Assembly (NCBI GenBank): GCA_021527695.1
Contig: JAKFAO010000001.1
Coordinates: 1,984,001-2,048,000 of the forward strand
Origin: Naematelia aurantialba
Lineage: Eukaryota; Basidiomycota; Tremellomycetes; Tremellales; Naemateliaceae
Direction of reading: 5' to 3'
DNA: 64,000 nt
Below are positions 10,085 through 23,600 of this stretch, piece by piece. The notes beneath the pieces were generated by a model that saw only the letters and a list, made by a program, of their open reading frames with translations, was not told the DNA's origin and made no database searches. The first letter of the stretch is position 1; each line of letters starts with the position of its first letter. Both the position numbers and the translations under genes were made by a program.

Positions 10085-11565
10085 TCAAGCGGTCCGACCC
10101 GAAGCGATCTTTGCTTGGCGATCCGCTTCTACCAGCTCGTCAAAGCGCACACCGGTGCCTCCGAAGATATCCAGCGACCTAGGTCGTCAGTGAGTGATGG
10201 ACGATGGGCAGGATAAGAGCTGGCGTGGCGCAGCGTCTAGAGAAGGCGCAAAGCGGAAAGCGCTCGGGGACTTACGAGCCAAACGTCAGATCGACCTTGC
10301 CGCCGCTCAGCCAATCGACCAGTGCGAGATCTGACAAGTCCTTGGCGCCTCCCGCATAGGTACACGGCAGGATCACCCATTCGCCAAGACCTGTACAGGG
10401 ATTTAACACAGACTGGAAACGCACACACGGCTAGAGGCGGGAGTGGGACATGCGTCCGGAATGGCTGTTCATGAAGACTGGAAGGGGCGATATAGAGCAG
10501 ACGTACGTTCTACGAGTTCCTCGTCTATACCTTGACAGAGGCCTTCGACGTCGGCGGCATGGATCAGGAGTTCGGAGCAATACTGCTCAATCTGTTTTAT
10601 GGACGCTGTAAGGGGTCAGTGATGTGCGCCAGTTATGAAGAGCTTTCCCAGAGAATGCCGCGAGGAAGCTCACCCTCGGACACTGTCATATCCGTCAACG
10701 TCTTCCACCCATTCATAGCGACGACCCAACCATCCAATCGCTTGCGGCAGCTGTTACCGTCAGTGGGCTGTAGATAGGTGTACTTGGTGTACTCGCCTAA
10801 TATCGACCACCAATTTGTCTCGCCCTATCGTTTCAGCCAAAAGTTTTAACCGTTCCAAGTCGAATCGGGCATCAGGGAACAACCAGCTCGTGACGATCAC
10901 CTGGGGGAGTATGAGTCCATGTTCAATACAAATGCCACACGGCATCTGGATACGCGACTCACCTTCTCTGCCCCTGCATCTAACCACGACTGTGCATTCT
11001 CCAAAGAAACTCCCCCTCCAAGTTGCAGACCGCCAGGCCAAGCAGCAAGTGCCTCCCGGGCCGCCTGGTCATTTTTTGGACCCAGCTTGATCACATGGCC
11101 GCCGCGTAGGGTATTGCGCCTGTATAGCTCTGCGTAGTATGCTGGCGATTGCCTGGACTGGTATCAGCTTGCGAGAGAAGTTGAGAGTCGAGGTTGTGCT
11201 TTGTGAGACGAGAGAAGAGAATTTGGAGAAAGGGATGAGTGAGGTGAGGACACCCGCTGATGGTCGTGATGGGAAGTGGTGTGGCATGGACAGTGCTGGC
11301 AAGCGTTTCCGCATTTGAGAGGATGCGTAGAAAGTATGGAGTAGTGAAGAACCACGCACGTAGCAACAAAATTCTCCTGCGGCCCCTGCCCATCGACCGT
11401 GACGAGGTCAAGCGTGCCCCCCACAATCTGCTTGACCACCCCGCCATGTAAATCGATACACGGTCTGAACTGGCTGCGCCGCCTAGGGAGCGACGAGTTG
11501 GCGTCGAGATTGGCGTCACAGCTTCGCGAGGCTTCAGAGGGCAGGGTAGGCAGCGCCGTGCGCAT
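10085..11565 (-). CDS. HIS6: Phosphoribosylformimino-AICAR ribotide isomerase (histidine biosynthesis, HisA type)
   Basis: Seven exons on the minus strand (11565-11360, 11152-10963, 10900-10797, 10750-10674, 10605-10507, 10390-10276, 10178-10085) give 294 residues. The (beta-alpha)8 barrel enzyme catalyses the ring-opening Amadori isomerisation of ProFAR, the fourth step of histidine synthesis. Visible hallmarks are [20 protein letters not shown] with the N-terminal catalytic Asp, the phosphate-binding [21 protein letters not shown], and the second half [17 protein letters not shown] with its catalytic Asp. The start at 11565 puts about 33 extra residues before RPCIDLH; an upstream in-frame ATG also exists, so the N-terminus is uncertain. 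Intron 3 is a GC-AG intron. Intron 1 is 207 nt and shows no snoRNA boxes. Confidence 0.93.
10751..10796 (-). other. GC-AG intron in HIS6
   Basis: The frame [13 protein letters not shown] is only restored if the donor is AG|GCGAGT and the acceptor is AACAG|CTGCC, a 46-nt intron. The nearest GT donor (CGA|GTACAC) would shift the frame out of the conserved SCRK..DGW segment. Confidence 0.8.
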
Positions 11566-12358
11566 CCACTTAGGCGGTAAGCGCTGGCATTGGGCTTGGG
11601 TGTGAGTGCTCGTCGAGCAGGACGAGGTGGAGGCTGTCGATGGGAGGGAGGAGCGCGTGGGGTCGACTGAGCTCGGGTCGCCCATGTCCAGTGGCGTCAT
11701 CGAGGAGTCGAGAGAGGCGTGCTTCGTTGTGATGTGTTAAGAGATGCGAGGTCGAGTCCCGATATACGAGTATAGTGCACGATGCTGCAGAAGTTGGGAT
11801 AGAGGTCGACAATAAGGAGAGGAAGGGGTGAGGAGGTAGATGAGTGAGAGAGAGAAGGGCGAGGAGGCGCTGGGAGGAGCTAGGAGGCGCGAGAAGATGC
11901 GAGGGAGGACGGAAGGAGAGGAAGAAGGAAGACGACCAGAATCCCGACTCTATGTACTGTTGCTCTTGCCTCCACCCTCCTCCCTCCCTCTTTCCTCCCT
12001 TCCGGTTTCCTCCTTTGAAACTCCTTTGCTCCTTCCTCTTTCTCCTCCTCCGTTTCCTGCGTTCTTCCTAGCCCCTTGCTCCTTCCTTCTTTGCCTTTGA
12101 CATAACCATAAAGATCTTCCTTCCAATGCCACTTGGTCTTGGACGCATCATCGCGCTATGTACTTGACGAGAATGATTCAACATGATGGCTCCTGATACA
12201 TTTCGCGCCTAGATCATGCCAAAATACAACGCACTGCAACCTCGCGTGCTAAATCGACTCTTATGCTTTGACGCATCTCTGATCTGCTCTGGCTCTCTCG
12301 GGACCACAAGAGAATCGACCGACATCCGAGCAGACTAGCATCCAACCGCCTTACGCGC
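11566..12358. other. Intergenic region upstream of HIS6 and downstream of DHX35
   Basis: This 793-bp stretch lies on the 5' side of HIS6 and the 3' side of DHX35. It contains a purine-rich run (about 11840-11935, GAG/GGA-rich) followed by a pyrimidine-rich run (about 11960-12100), both low complexity. Open frames here are strand-biased composition effects. No RNA gene was recognised. Confidence 0.6.
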
Positions 12359-15425
<3,067 letters not shown>

Positions 15426-15648
15426 GCCAGGTGAAGATGAAATGGACTGCAGAGCCCCCTCAATGGGGAACCAGAAAAGACAAGCCGGCGGCGAGGATAT
15501 TTTGATCCCGTTGTGGAGCCCCAGATGTCGGCGCTCGTTCCTAGAAACAGCTACTCACCACTGGGGCGACTTTGACGGCATTCAACAGTCGCTCACAAGT
15601 CTTCTCTGTAAGCTAGGGAGGAGGTGTAGAGGGTCTTGTAGTAGAGCC

Positions 15649-17587
15649 ATGTACCTCGGAAAACTGGCAGAGCTGCGCCAACGGCGGCTCACCCTGCTGG
15701 GCCGCGCGGCAGTGCTTGTTTCGGGGGAGTTACTGGCCAATGCAGTGGTTTGGGCATTTGCAGGGATCTTTCTCTCCCAAGCAGACGGCTTGATGGGCTT
15801 AGCTCTCTTAGCCTGGGTACGCCTGTCCCTCTTCGAACTCGAAAGGAATGAGCTGACCAGAAGGGACAGACGATAGGTCTTCGGCATGGTGGGTTTCTCC
15901 GGCCTGGAATTTATACGGTTCAATCTGAGTCGAGATGTAGGACTGGACGCGGACCATATATCCGCTATTGATAACGCTACGCGGCAGTTGGTCAGCCTAG
16001 GACAGCTGCCTATCACCTGCGGTTCGTCGTTACCCAATATCCCGAGAATTCAATCCACCTCCAAGCGGGGCTGAAGGATGCAGGTCTCTTCTTCTCGCTC
16101 GGCCATTCGACCATTGTAATTGCAGTCAATATTGCTCTGGCCATCAGGTAGGCAGCTCGAGTTTCCTTCGATTAACATTAGCATCGACATTTACGACAAT
16201 CTTGACCGTGAGTGTCCTGCCCCTCAACATTCAGCGAGGAACTGTCTGTTGATGGTCTCTTTAGGGGTCGGCTCAGTTGGAGGGATTGTCGGCACCTCGG
16301 TGTCATCGGCTTTTCTCTTCCTCATCGCAATGATCAACATTTATTTCCTAATCACTACTATACGAGAGCGGCGTCGGATAGACCGGCTGCGCGCAAGGGG
16401 TCTACCTATTGAAGTGGAGCAACAGGGCAAGATCTATGGCGGAGGGTGTCTAGTTAGGATCATCGCGCCGGTGTTGAGGGCTGTCAACAGGCCTTGGAAG
16501 ATGTACCCCGTCGGCGTCTTGTTTGGTTTCGGTGCGTCCCGGAAGGCCCCTTACTTTTATCCCTGTGGTTGGAAGTCCAGAAGCTGGCAGCTGAAGGTGA
16601 TTTCACAGGATTCGATACTGCATCGTCAATTGCTCTGCTGGGCATCTCGGCTGTTGCTGCCCGGGGCCCTAACGGCGAGACAATCAATCATGGCAGGATT
16701 GTCGTACTTCCTGTGCGTCTGTTTCCACAGACATATCCAATGCCGCTGACCATATATAGTTCCTCGTGAGCTCCCCCATATACTTGGACGTCAAGGCGCT
16801 GAGAAGTGATGTAGTTCACAGCTGGCATGACGCTGGTTGACTCACTAGATTCGGTGCTCATGCTATACGCATATGCGGCACCGGCTATAGGGAACGGACA
16901 ACGCAGCTTGGCCTTCTTCGAAGATCACAAGCCTCCGGTACCGTTTGTGGTACCAGAAGCCGGAGAACCAGTCACCGCTGTTACGTTGCCTCTTGCGACG
17001 GGGGCAATCATGGAGGATCTCGATCTTCTCAAGCCATCAGACGACATTATAAAATCCAATGATATCGATGTCGAGCTGCAAGCCGACACGCAGATAGCTG
17101 CTGTGGAACAAACCGAGACGCAGTTAACTGTTGTTGCACCCACTGGCGATACGCCGAGTCGCGCCGCAGTCCTCAGTGGCAAAGCAAATACCATGTCCAC
17201 ATTATCCATCATCCTCACCCTTCTCTCGATCCTCGTGGCTCTGAGGTAAGTACAATGATCTCTCGCTGGGGTTATTACTGTTTTAGATGCTGATCAAACA
17301 GTATCTCGTTGATCCAGATCATGGGGCTCATAGGCGATAACTGTACGTCTTGTACTGAGGCGGCAAATGATCCAGACGGCGGCGGACTCGCTGGGAGCTG
17401 GTGGCGCGCTTGGGAGAGAGCGAATGATGAGAGTGGGTATATTGGCGCTGCTATAGTTGGCGCCTTTTTGGCGATTGTGGTTGGGTATTATGGAGGACGA
17501 TGGGGGTGGGGAAGGTGGCGAATGCGGAGGGATCGGAAAGGTCGGGAGAGGGACGCCGTTCCGCCTGTCATTCCACAAGAAGCGTAG
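15649..17587 (+). CDS. NIC1: Nickel/cobalt permease, NiCoT family (Nic1)
   Basis: Ten exons (15649-15816, 15870-15888, 15941-16021, 16084-16147, 16182-16207, 16265-16531, 16609-16712, 16760-16765, 16815-17245, 17302-17587) total 1452 nt and encode 483 residues. The NiCoT signature is intact: LRHGLDADHISAIDN in TM2 with its metal-binding His/Asp residues, LFFSLGHSTIVIA, and VDSLDSVLMLYAY. About eight hydrophobic segments are visible, with a long hydrophilic loop between about residues 150 and 210. The protein imports Ni2+ (or Co2+) across the plasma membrane; in related yeasts this feeds urease. The gene is notable for a 19-nt exon carrying the signature His and a 6-nt exon in a transmembrane segment. 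The start gives a short cytoplasmic N-terminus; initiation further upstream cannot be excluded. Confidence 0.92.
15870..15888 (+). other. 19-nt microexon of NIC1 encoding TIGLRH
   Basis: It is flanked by introns of 53 nt (GTACGC, branch-like GCTGACC, ACAG) and 52 nt (GTGGGT, TAG). It supplies the residues just before GLDADH, including the signature His; without it the NiCoT motif is lost and the frame shifts. Confidence 0.88.
16760..16765 (+). other. 6-nt microexon (TTCCTC) of NIC1
   Basis: It lies between introns of 47 nt (GTGCGT..GCTGACC..TATAG) and 49 nt (GTGAGC..GCTGAGA..GTAG). It adds Phe-Leu to give VLPFLFTAGM, matching the family pattern P-hydrophobic-LF-x-AGM. Skipping would stay in frame but shorten the membrane helix by two residues. 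Confidence 0.75.
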
Positions 17588-17836
17588 ATTTAGCATGCAT
17601 GGTATGTTTCCGAGACCTAACACTTGAATTGTTTGTTAAAGATTGAGTCAGGTCCTGATAGCTGAGGACAACGATGCTACGAGTGTGATCATCGCCAGAC
17701 ACTGCGCCGGATTGCCCGGCGGCGACCGCCGCGCCCTCCCCGCCGCACTGACACGGAATCTGGTTGAGAGAGACAGCACCGTCAGAGCTGCATATCGACA
17801 CGCCGAGTCTGAAGAGCGGGAGGAGGCAGCAGCAGC

Positions 17837-19682
17837 ATGTCAGGTCAGCACAACCATACTCGGCCTACGTTGACTGACGATGGTCGCTAGGGTTCCAAAA
17901 TGCAGGCGTCACGAAAGGTCCGTCCCACCCCTTCCAATACGGCATGGTCCACCGTCTGCGTCTGGCAGGCGTAAACAGCTCGCCCGGCGGCTGTATCCGG
18001 AGCTTCTCGAGCCTTTCGAGGCCTGGAACAGCACTTCAAACAAGTGCAAGCAGAGCTGATGGTTCTGGGATAGGCATGATGATGGTCCTCGCCGTGAACA
18101 CGATTGCTGTTGCGCTGCTGGACATCAAGCCGTATATCCATTTGCAGGTCGTGCCGCACATGACAAAGTACCACCAAGTGAGTATCTCGCGGGTCTAGAA
18201 ACGTTGTCTACTGCCTGATTCTTTGTCTGCTTGAGTCCTCTCGCTGGTGAATAATCACATCGTGCATGCTTGATAGTTCTCGCCGGCGGATAACATAGTC
18301 TTCCAGGAGCTTGTTGGGAGCAACCCGCTGATATTCCCAGTTCTGGAGACTTTTGGTGCACCCTTTCGCATTTGCAAATTCGACCGAGCTGTTGATGGGC
18401 GAGCTGCTGCTGTACAACGTCGGCACAGGTATAGAGAGGTAAGCGTCTGTGTTCGAAGCTGGGCACTCGCAGGGATGCGGGCAACGGCTGATCGGTGTGA
18501 TAGGTCGTTTGGGCCGAGGAAGTACTCGGTACGCCCGGTGGATCACGCCATTGAATCAGCACTGACAGCGCACAGTCTTTCGTCCTCCTCTCGTCGCTCG
18601 TCTCTTCCTTGATCTCCTTTATCGGCATCATAGCGCTGCATAAGTTTGGGGTGATCGCAATCCCTGCCGGTCCCTACGGCATCATCTTCAGCCTGTACGT
18701 CCCTCCCTTCCAACGCCTCGGTGTTGCATGGCCTGGTCCGGTCTTATCTTGCCTTTCTTAGCCTTTCTTTGTCTTGCCCACTCTGATGTGTGTCTAGGCT
18801 ATGGCAACAATATCGGACCGTGCCGTCATTGTATTCCTTTCGCCTGTTCGGTGTAGAGTTCTCAAACAAGATGTTTTCTTGGCTCTTCGCCTTACAAGTA
18901 CGTCCCCTTCCCTCCACCCGCTCCCCCTTCTTCCACTTGCGGGGTCAAGTCTTTTGCCTCGGGCGCTTGCTCACGATCGTAGCTGTTCCTGTCCTATCCT
19001 CCCCGCTCCATCCTCGCTTCACTGGCAGGAGTGTTCGCCGGCTGGATCTACCGCTCAGACAACCTAGTGATCGTTCCCACCCTGTCTCGGCGGCGGGTCC
19101 TTCGACCACTGAAGACCTACCGTATACCACTTTCGATTCACACCCTCCTCGCGAGGCTCTTTGAGCCCCTAGCCGGGTCGTCCTTGGCGCCACGGCGATC
19201 GTTGCGCGTCTTACCGGGCCAAACACGCGAGTCGGCTTCCCGCACGACCGCTAGCACGGCTGAACAATCGACTCTTCGCAGTCTACTGGCATCACGGATA
19301 GGGGCCGGAGGTGGCGGAGGCGGCGGGGCCGCTGCTCCTCGGCGACAAGGGGACTCTGGTGGTTCTGGGATCGGTACTGGCGCAGAAGGGGTGGGTGGGA
19401 CCGCAGCGGTTTCGCTGCCCTCAGCAACGGGAAGTGCGAGAGCAGCGATGGGCGAGTGGGTGAGCGAGATGACTGGCCGTGGACAGGCTGGGGCAAGAGC
19501 ACCCACAGAGGACGAGATCGGGATTCTGTCGGGCATGTTCCCGAATTCCAGCAGGGACGCCGTGGTGCGGGCGTTGCAGCGCAGGTAAGGAGCCGATCTC
19601 GAGTTAGACTTTACTGACGCGGGGTTGTAGCGATCATAATACTGCTCAAGCGGTTGAGAGGCTGTTGGATGAGAGCTCGTAG
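17837..19682 (+). CDS. DSC2: Rhomboid pseudoprotease with UBA domain (Dsc2 / UBAC2 family)
   Basis: Eight exons (17837-17843, 17891-18177, 18341-18438, 18514-18538, 18576-18694, 18798-18897, 18983-19584, 19631-19682) give 429 residues. The first coding exon has only 7 nt, and the MSGFQNAGVTKG N-terminus matches the family. A six-helix rhomboid-like fold follows (DIKPYIHLQ, FWRLLVHPFAFAN, TGIERSFGPRKY, KFGVIAIPAGPYGIIFSLL). The rhomboid GxSG serine motif is replaced by GPYG, so it should be catalytically inactive. After a Gly/Ser-rich linker comes a C-terminal UBA/CUE-like domain (GMFPNSSRDAVVRALQRS, then AVERLL). Dsc2 is a subunit of the Golgi/ER Dsc E3 ubiquitin ligase; UBAC2 serves ER-associated degradation. 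Which role applies here cannot be read from sequence. Confidence 0.88.
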
Positions 19683-19912
19683 GGTCTTGCTGTACTGTGA
19701 CATATGCATTGGGTCCATGTGAATTGCGATGCTTGGTATGATAGCCTCCTGCCAGTAGAGCCGTCCCCGCGAGCCTTTCTCCTGAGCGTCCTCACTGTCG
19801 CGCATCCTCCGCACGAGTGTTCTCCCTCTCCTTCGTAGACCGATACTGACTCTGCGACATCGTTTGCACAGCATGCCAACAAGCTCGTCCCTCGTCCCTC
19901 CGGGCGATCCAT

Positions 19913-20470
19913 CTACACGCCCGCACTTCCATTGGCCTTTGACACCCCGCTTTCCTCGTCATCCTGGCGCAGGACGACAGTCTCCTCCTGCACGACAACA
20001 GCTCCGAGCTCCCCCTCGATCTCACCGCCAAACTCCTGCAGCCGCTCCAACAGTCCATTGAGTCGACCTTCCAGCGCATCCGCCACTTCGCCAGCCGCGT
20101 CCATGGCCTTGAGAATCTCTGCTACGTCCTCGTCGGGTGCATCTCCATCTGCGTCGATATCTGCGAGCCGTAGCGCATCGATCAGAGGTTGCACTGCTAC
20201 GAGCTCCTCGGGCGTGAGCTTGGACAGGTCGATACCGATGTCCGCTGGTAGGCTGGTGATTATATCGCTGGTGTCCGCTGGAAGGCTGGTGCTTATATCG
20301 CTGGCGGTAGTGGGATTGGTGCTGCTGGTGAGACCACTGCTATTGCTGCTATCGGCGTTGTCACTGGTGCCGTTGGGAGATGGAATAGCTGCGGAGATAG
20401 GATGTAGGTGGCGCGGTTCGCTCGACGCCATGGCCTGCGCCACGAGGTCGAGGTCAGACAAATCGCTCAT
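19913..20470 (-). CDS. Hypothetical acidic helical protein, 185 residues
   Basis: An intronless frame starting MSDLSDLDLVAQAMA at 20470 and ending at 19913. The N-terminal half is Ser/Thr/Asn-rich. It includes two near-identical nonamers around SDIITSLPAD and SDISTSLPAD, then LTPEELVAVQPLIDALR, and a predicted helical or coiled-coil C-terminus (EVADALEGRLNGLLERLQEFGGEIEGEL). I do not recognise the family. It is divergent from the coronin fusion gene, with 188 bp between the starts. An in-frame ATG further upstream (20503) exists but looks less natural. Confidence 0.7.
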   Translation of the reverse strand: MSDLSDLDLVAQAMASSEPRHLHPISAAIPSPNGTSDNADSSNSSGLTSSTNPTTASDISTSLPADTSDIITSLPADIGIDLSKLTPEELVAVQPLIDALRLADIDADGDAPDEDVAEILKAMDAAGEVADALEGRLNGLLERLQEFGGEIEGELGAVVVQEETVVLRQDDEESGVSKANGSAGV

Positions 20471-20658
20471 GCTGTACGCCTTGGTCTCGAGCCGCAGAAA
20501 CAATGACAGAAGTCGAGATCTGATTCAAGTTACGAAGAAAGTAAATGGTAAACCGTGTCAGTTACCGGCGGGTCGGCTGTAGCTTCGGTCTGTCTATTCT
20601 TCCAGCCCTTGAACTCACCTGGTCTTGCAGTCACCACGCTTGACTCCCAGCTCTGAGC

Positions 20659-23600
20659 ATGGCGCCAGCACGGTTCGGGGCGTCCAAGTTCCGGAATGCC
20701 ATTCCCCACGTCCCAGGCAAGGAAGAATGGTATCGCGGCGACCTGCCGTCGAGCACTTCGACCTCGACGTCGTCGTCCCTGTCCACGTTTTCGTCAGAGC
20801 TCAAGACAAATCGCGAATGGATAGTCACACTGACTCCGGCGGGCGAGCTGTCGTACCGCCGCTATCTGGTTGGCTCGGAAGGTGGAGACCGGCACGCAGG
20901 GACAGCCAAGGTCGGTGCTGGGGGCGGAGTTGGAGATTGGGATCTGAGTCGGTTGGAGGACGGGACGCTTGCTGTTGGTGGTCTGGACGGTTCGGTGAGT
21001 CTCAGTTCTTTACTTTACCTCTTCAGGCATCGATGCTAGCGCTTATAGGAGCATCTAGATCTCGTCCTTTATCCTTGACGGAACGTTGCAGCCGAGCTAC
21101 TCAGTCGCCGCCTCGGGCTCAGCCATCACATCCATCTCGTTACATCCTACAACGCCGCAGATCCTCGCCGCATCGTCAATAGCAGCCCCGCTAGCGGTGT
21201 ATGACCTCTCTTCATCGCCTGCGTCCCCGGCAATTACGCTCGAGGTGAAAGAACCGAAGGGTTTATGGACACTGGCGTGGTCGACCGACGGCAAGCGCTT
21301 GGCCGCTGTAGGCAAGAGCGGCACCGCCTATGTCTTTGAGCCGCGGGCCAGTGTCACGCCAATAGTGTCGAAAAGCCTTGCTCTGCAACCTCTCAAGCCC
21401 GTCAGGATAGCCTGGGTAGGCGACGACATCTTTGTTACTTCTTTCTCCAAGACCCGGAACCGCGAGTACTCCCTTCTAAATACGGCGACACTCTCCCCCT
21501 CGTTCTCACAGTCGATCGACACCAGCACTGCCCCGCTCATCCCGCTTGTCGACGAGGACCGGCGGATCGTCTATGTCGCCGGACGCGGGGATATGACTCT
21601 CCGTCAAGTAGAGTTGTCCGGCGTCATGGGCTTTCAGGAGACGGTGCATGCTCTCCCGTATCCCATTTCCTGGGCAGGCATGGCGCTGGCAAGTCCCACG
21701 ACTTTACCCGTCATGCAGGCGCAGATCGCGACGGTCCTGGTTCCGGTCGTAGACAAGGACGGGGACGCTCTCCTCCCGTTAGCGATCAAGGTCCCACGCC
21801 GGCAGTTGATCGACTATCACCAGGACTTGTATCCTGACGTTCTTGGGACCGGTGAGTGCCTTCAGCTGCTGGGCTGATGTGTAGTCCCCGAGCAGACTGC
21901 TGGGGAGTGGCTGAAAGGGGAGGATAGAGCGCCTTTACGTATCTCGCTTGACCCGTCTCGGCGAGATGCATGGGAGCATGAGCTGGCAAGTCGACCCAGG
22001 CAGGCACCGCCTGCTGCCACACATCCCGTCACCATCGAACAGCAGTCGTCGTTAAACCTGCAGGAGAAGGATAAGAAGGACAACCTCTCCCCTGTGACAT
22101 CGCAAGCGCCACCTGCGACGACACCGGCCGCAAGTTCCACCCCACCGAAAGCGCCAATCACAGCTCCACCGAAGGAAGGTCTACCCCCGCTGGAGGCCGG
22201 TGAAGACTACTCCTCGACAACGTACAAAGCCCGCATCATCGCCCATCACCTTGCTGACCAGCTCGAGGTACATCGTAACCAGGGCAAAGAGGGGCCGTTG
22301 ATGGTCGCTTTGCAAGGACCGCAGGGCTGTGGTGAGTTGGAGAGTGAACAGTACGGTCCTGCCACTGACGAGTGCAGGCAAGACAACCTTATGTGATGCT
22401 TTAATGGGATACGTGAGCGAGTCACCAAGGAATTTGAAAGTTGCAGTCTTGTCTCTCGATGGTGAGCCTGACTCTTCTGCGTAGCGACCAACGGCGGGCT
22501 AACAGAATCACCAAAGACCTCTATCTCCCCTATGTAGGTCTGCAAACGGTGGCGAAAAACAATCCAGACAACAAGCTTCTCGCAGGTCGCGGTCCCCCAG
22601 GAACACATGATATCAGTCTCGCAGTACAAGTACTGAATGCTGTCCAGTCGATCAACGGTACCCCGGCCTCGTCTGTAGAATTGCCCATCTTCGACAAGAG
22701 TCTGAATGGCGGACAAGGAGACCGTAGTTCGCGGACGATACAGGTCACCGGCCCACTCGATATCTTTATCCTCGAAGGCTGGTCAATGGGCTTTGGCGCA
22801 CTGCCGCCTTCGCAGCTCAAGGAACGATACGACGCCGCAAAGTCCTCCTCTCCTTCTTCCCCACCAAAAGTATACTTCACAGACCACTCCTTGGCTTCCC
22901 TGGAGACGCTTAACCAGTCGCTGGCGGATTTCGCTTTGGCCCTGTACACACCGTTCGAGACGGTGATACAGATCGAGCCTAGTTCGTATGAGAACGTCTT
23001 CAAGTGGCGGCTGCAACAGGAACATATGATGAAGGCCCAGAACGGCGGAAATGGCATGACGGACGAACAGGTGCACAGCTTTGTTGAACGATATATGCCA
23101 GGGTACGAGTTGTGGAAGGAGGGGATCTGGGATACCAATGCGCCATGGAGTGGAAAGGGGCTGCGGATATACTTTGGGGAAGACAGGGAGGTGCTGAAAG
23201 TCGTGCGGCCTAAATTACCAGAGAAAAAAGTGGATGGCACGGTATCTGAGAGGCAAACTTTGTCAACGCCTGCTCCTGCTCCCACCAACAACGAGCGCGC
23301 AGAAACCGCAACACACGGGGTGTCACAAGCAAGTCCTGCCGCGCAGCCCGTGAACACTGCAAGTTCCAGAGTGTCTGCGAAACCTGATACCGGCACCGAC
23401 TCGGGATCTGCCGCGCCAGAGATCGGCGCTTCGACCAAATCGATTGCGAAGCCGGCTGTAGCCTCCAGCAGCAAAGCACCGTTCAACCCGAAATGGTCGC
23501 GCAAGTTTCTCGGCGGGAAATCGCCGCTCATTCCGACATATGACCAGATACCGCCTCTCGCCACCTTGCATCAAGATTCCCTTGTCCTCAAGTGCACCGA

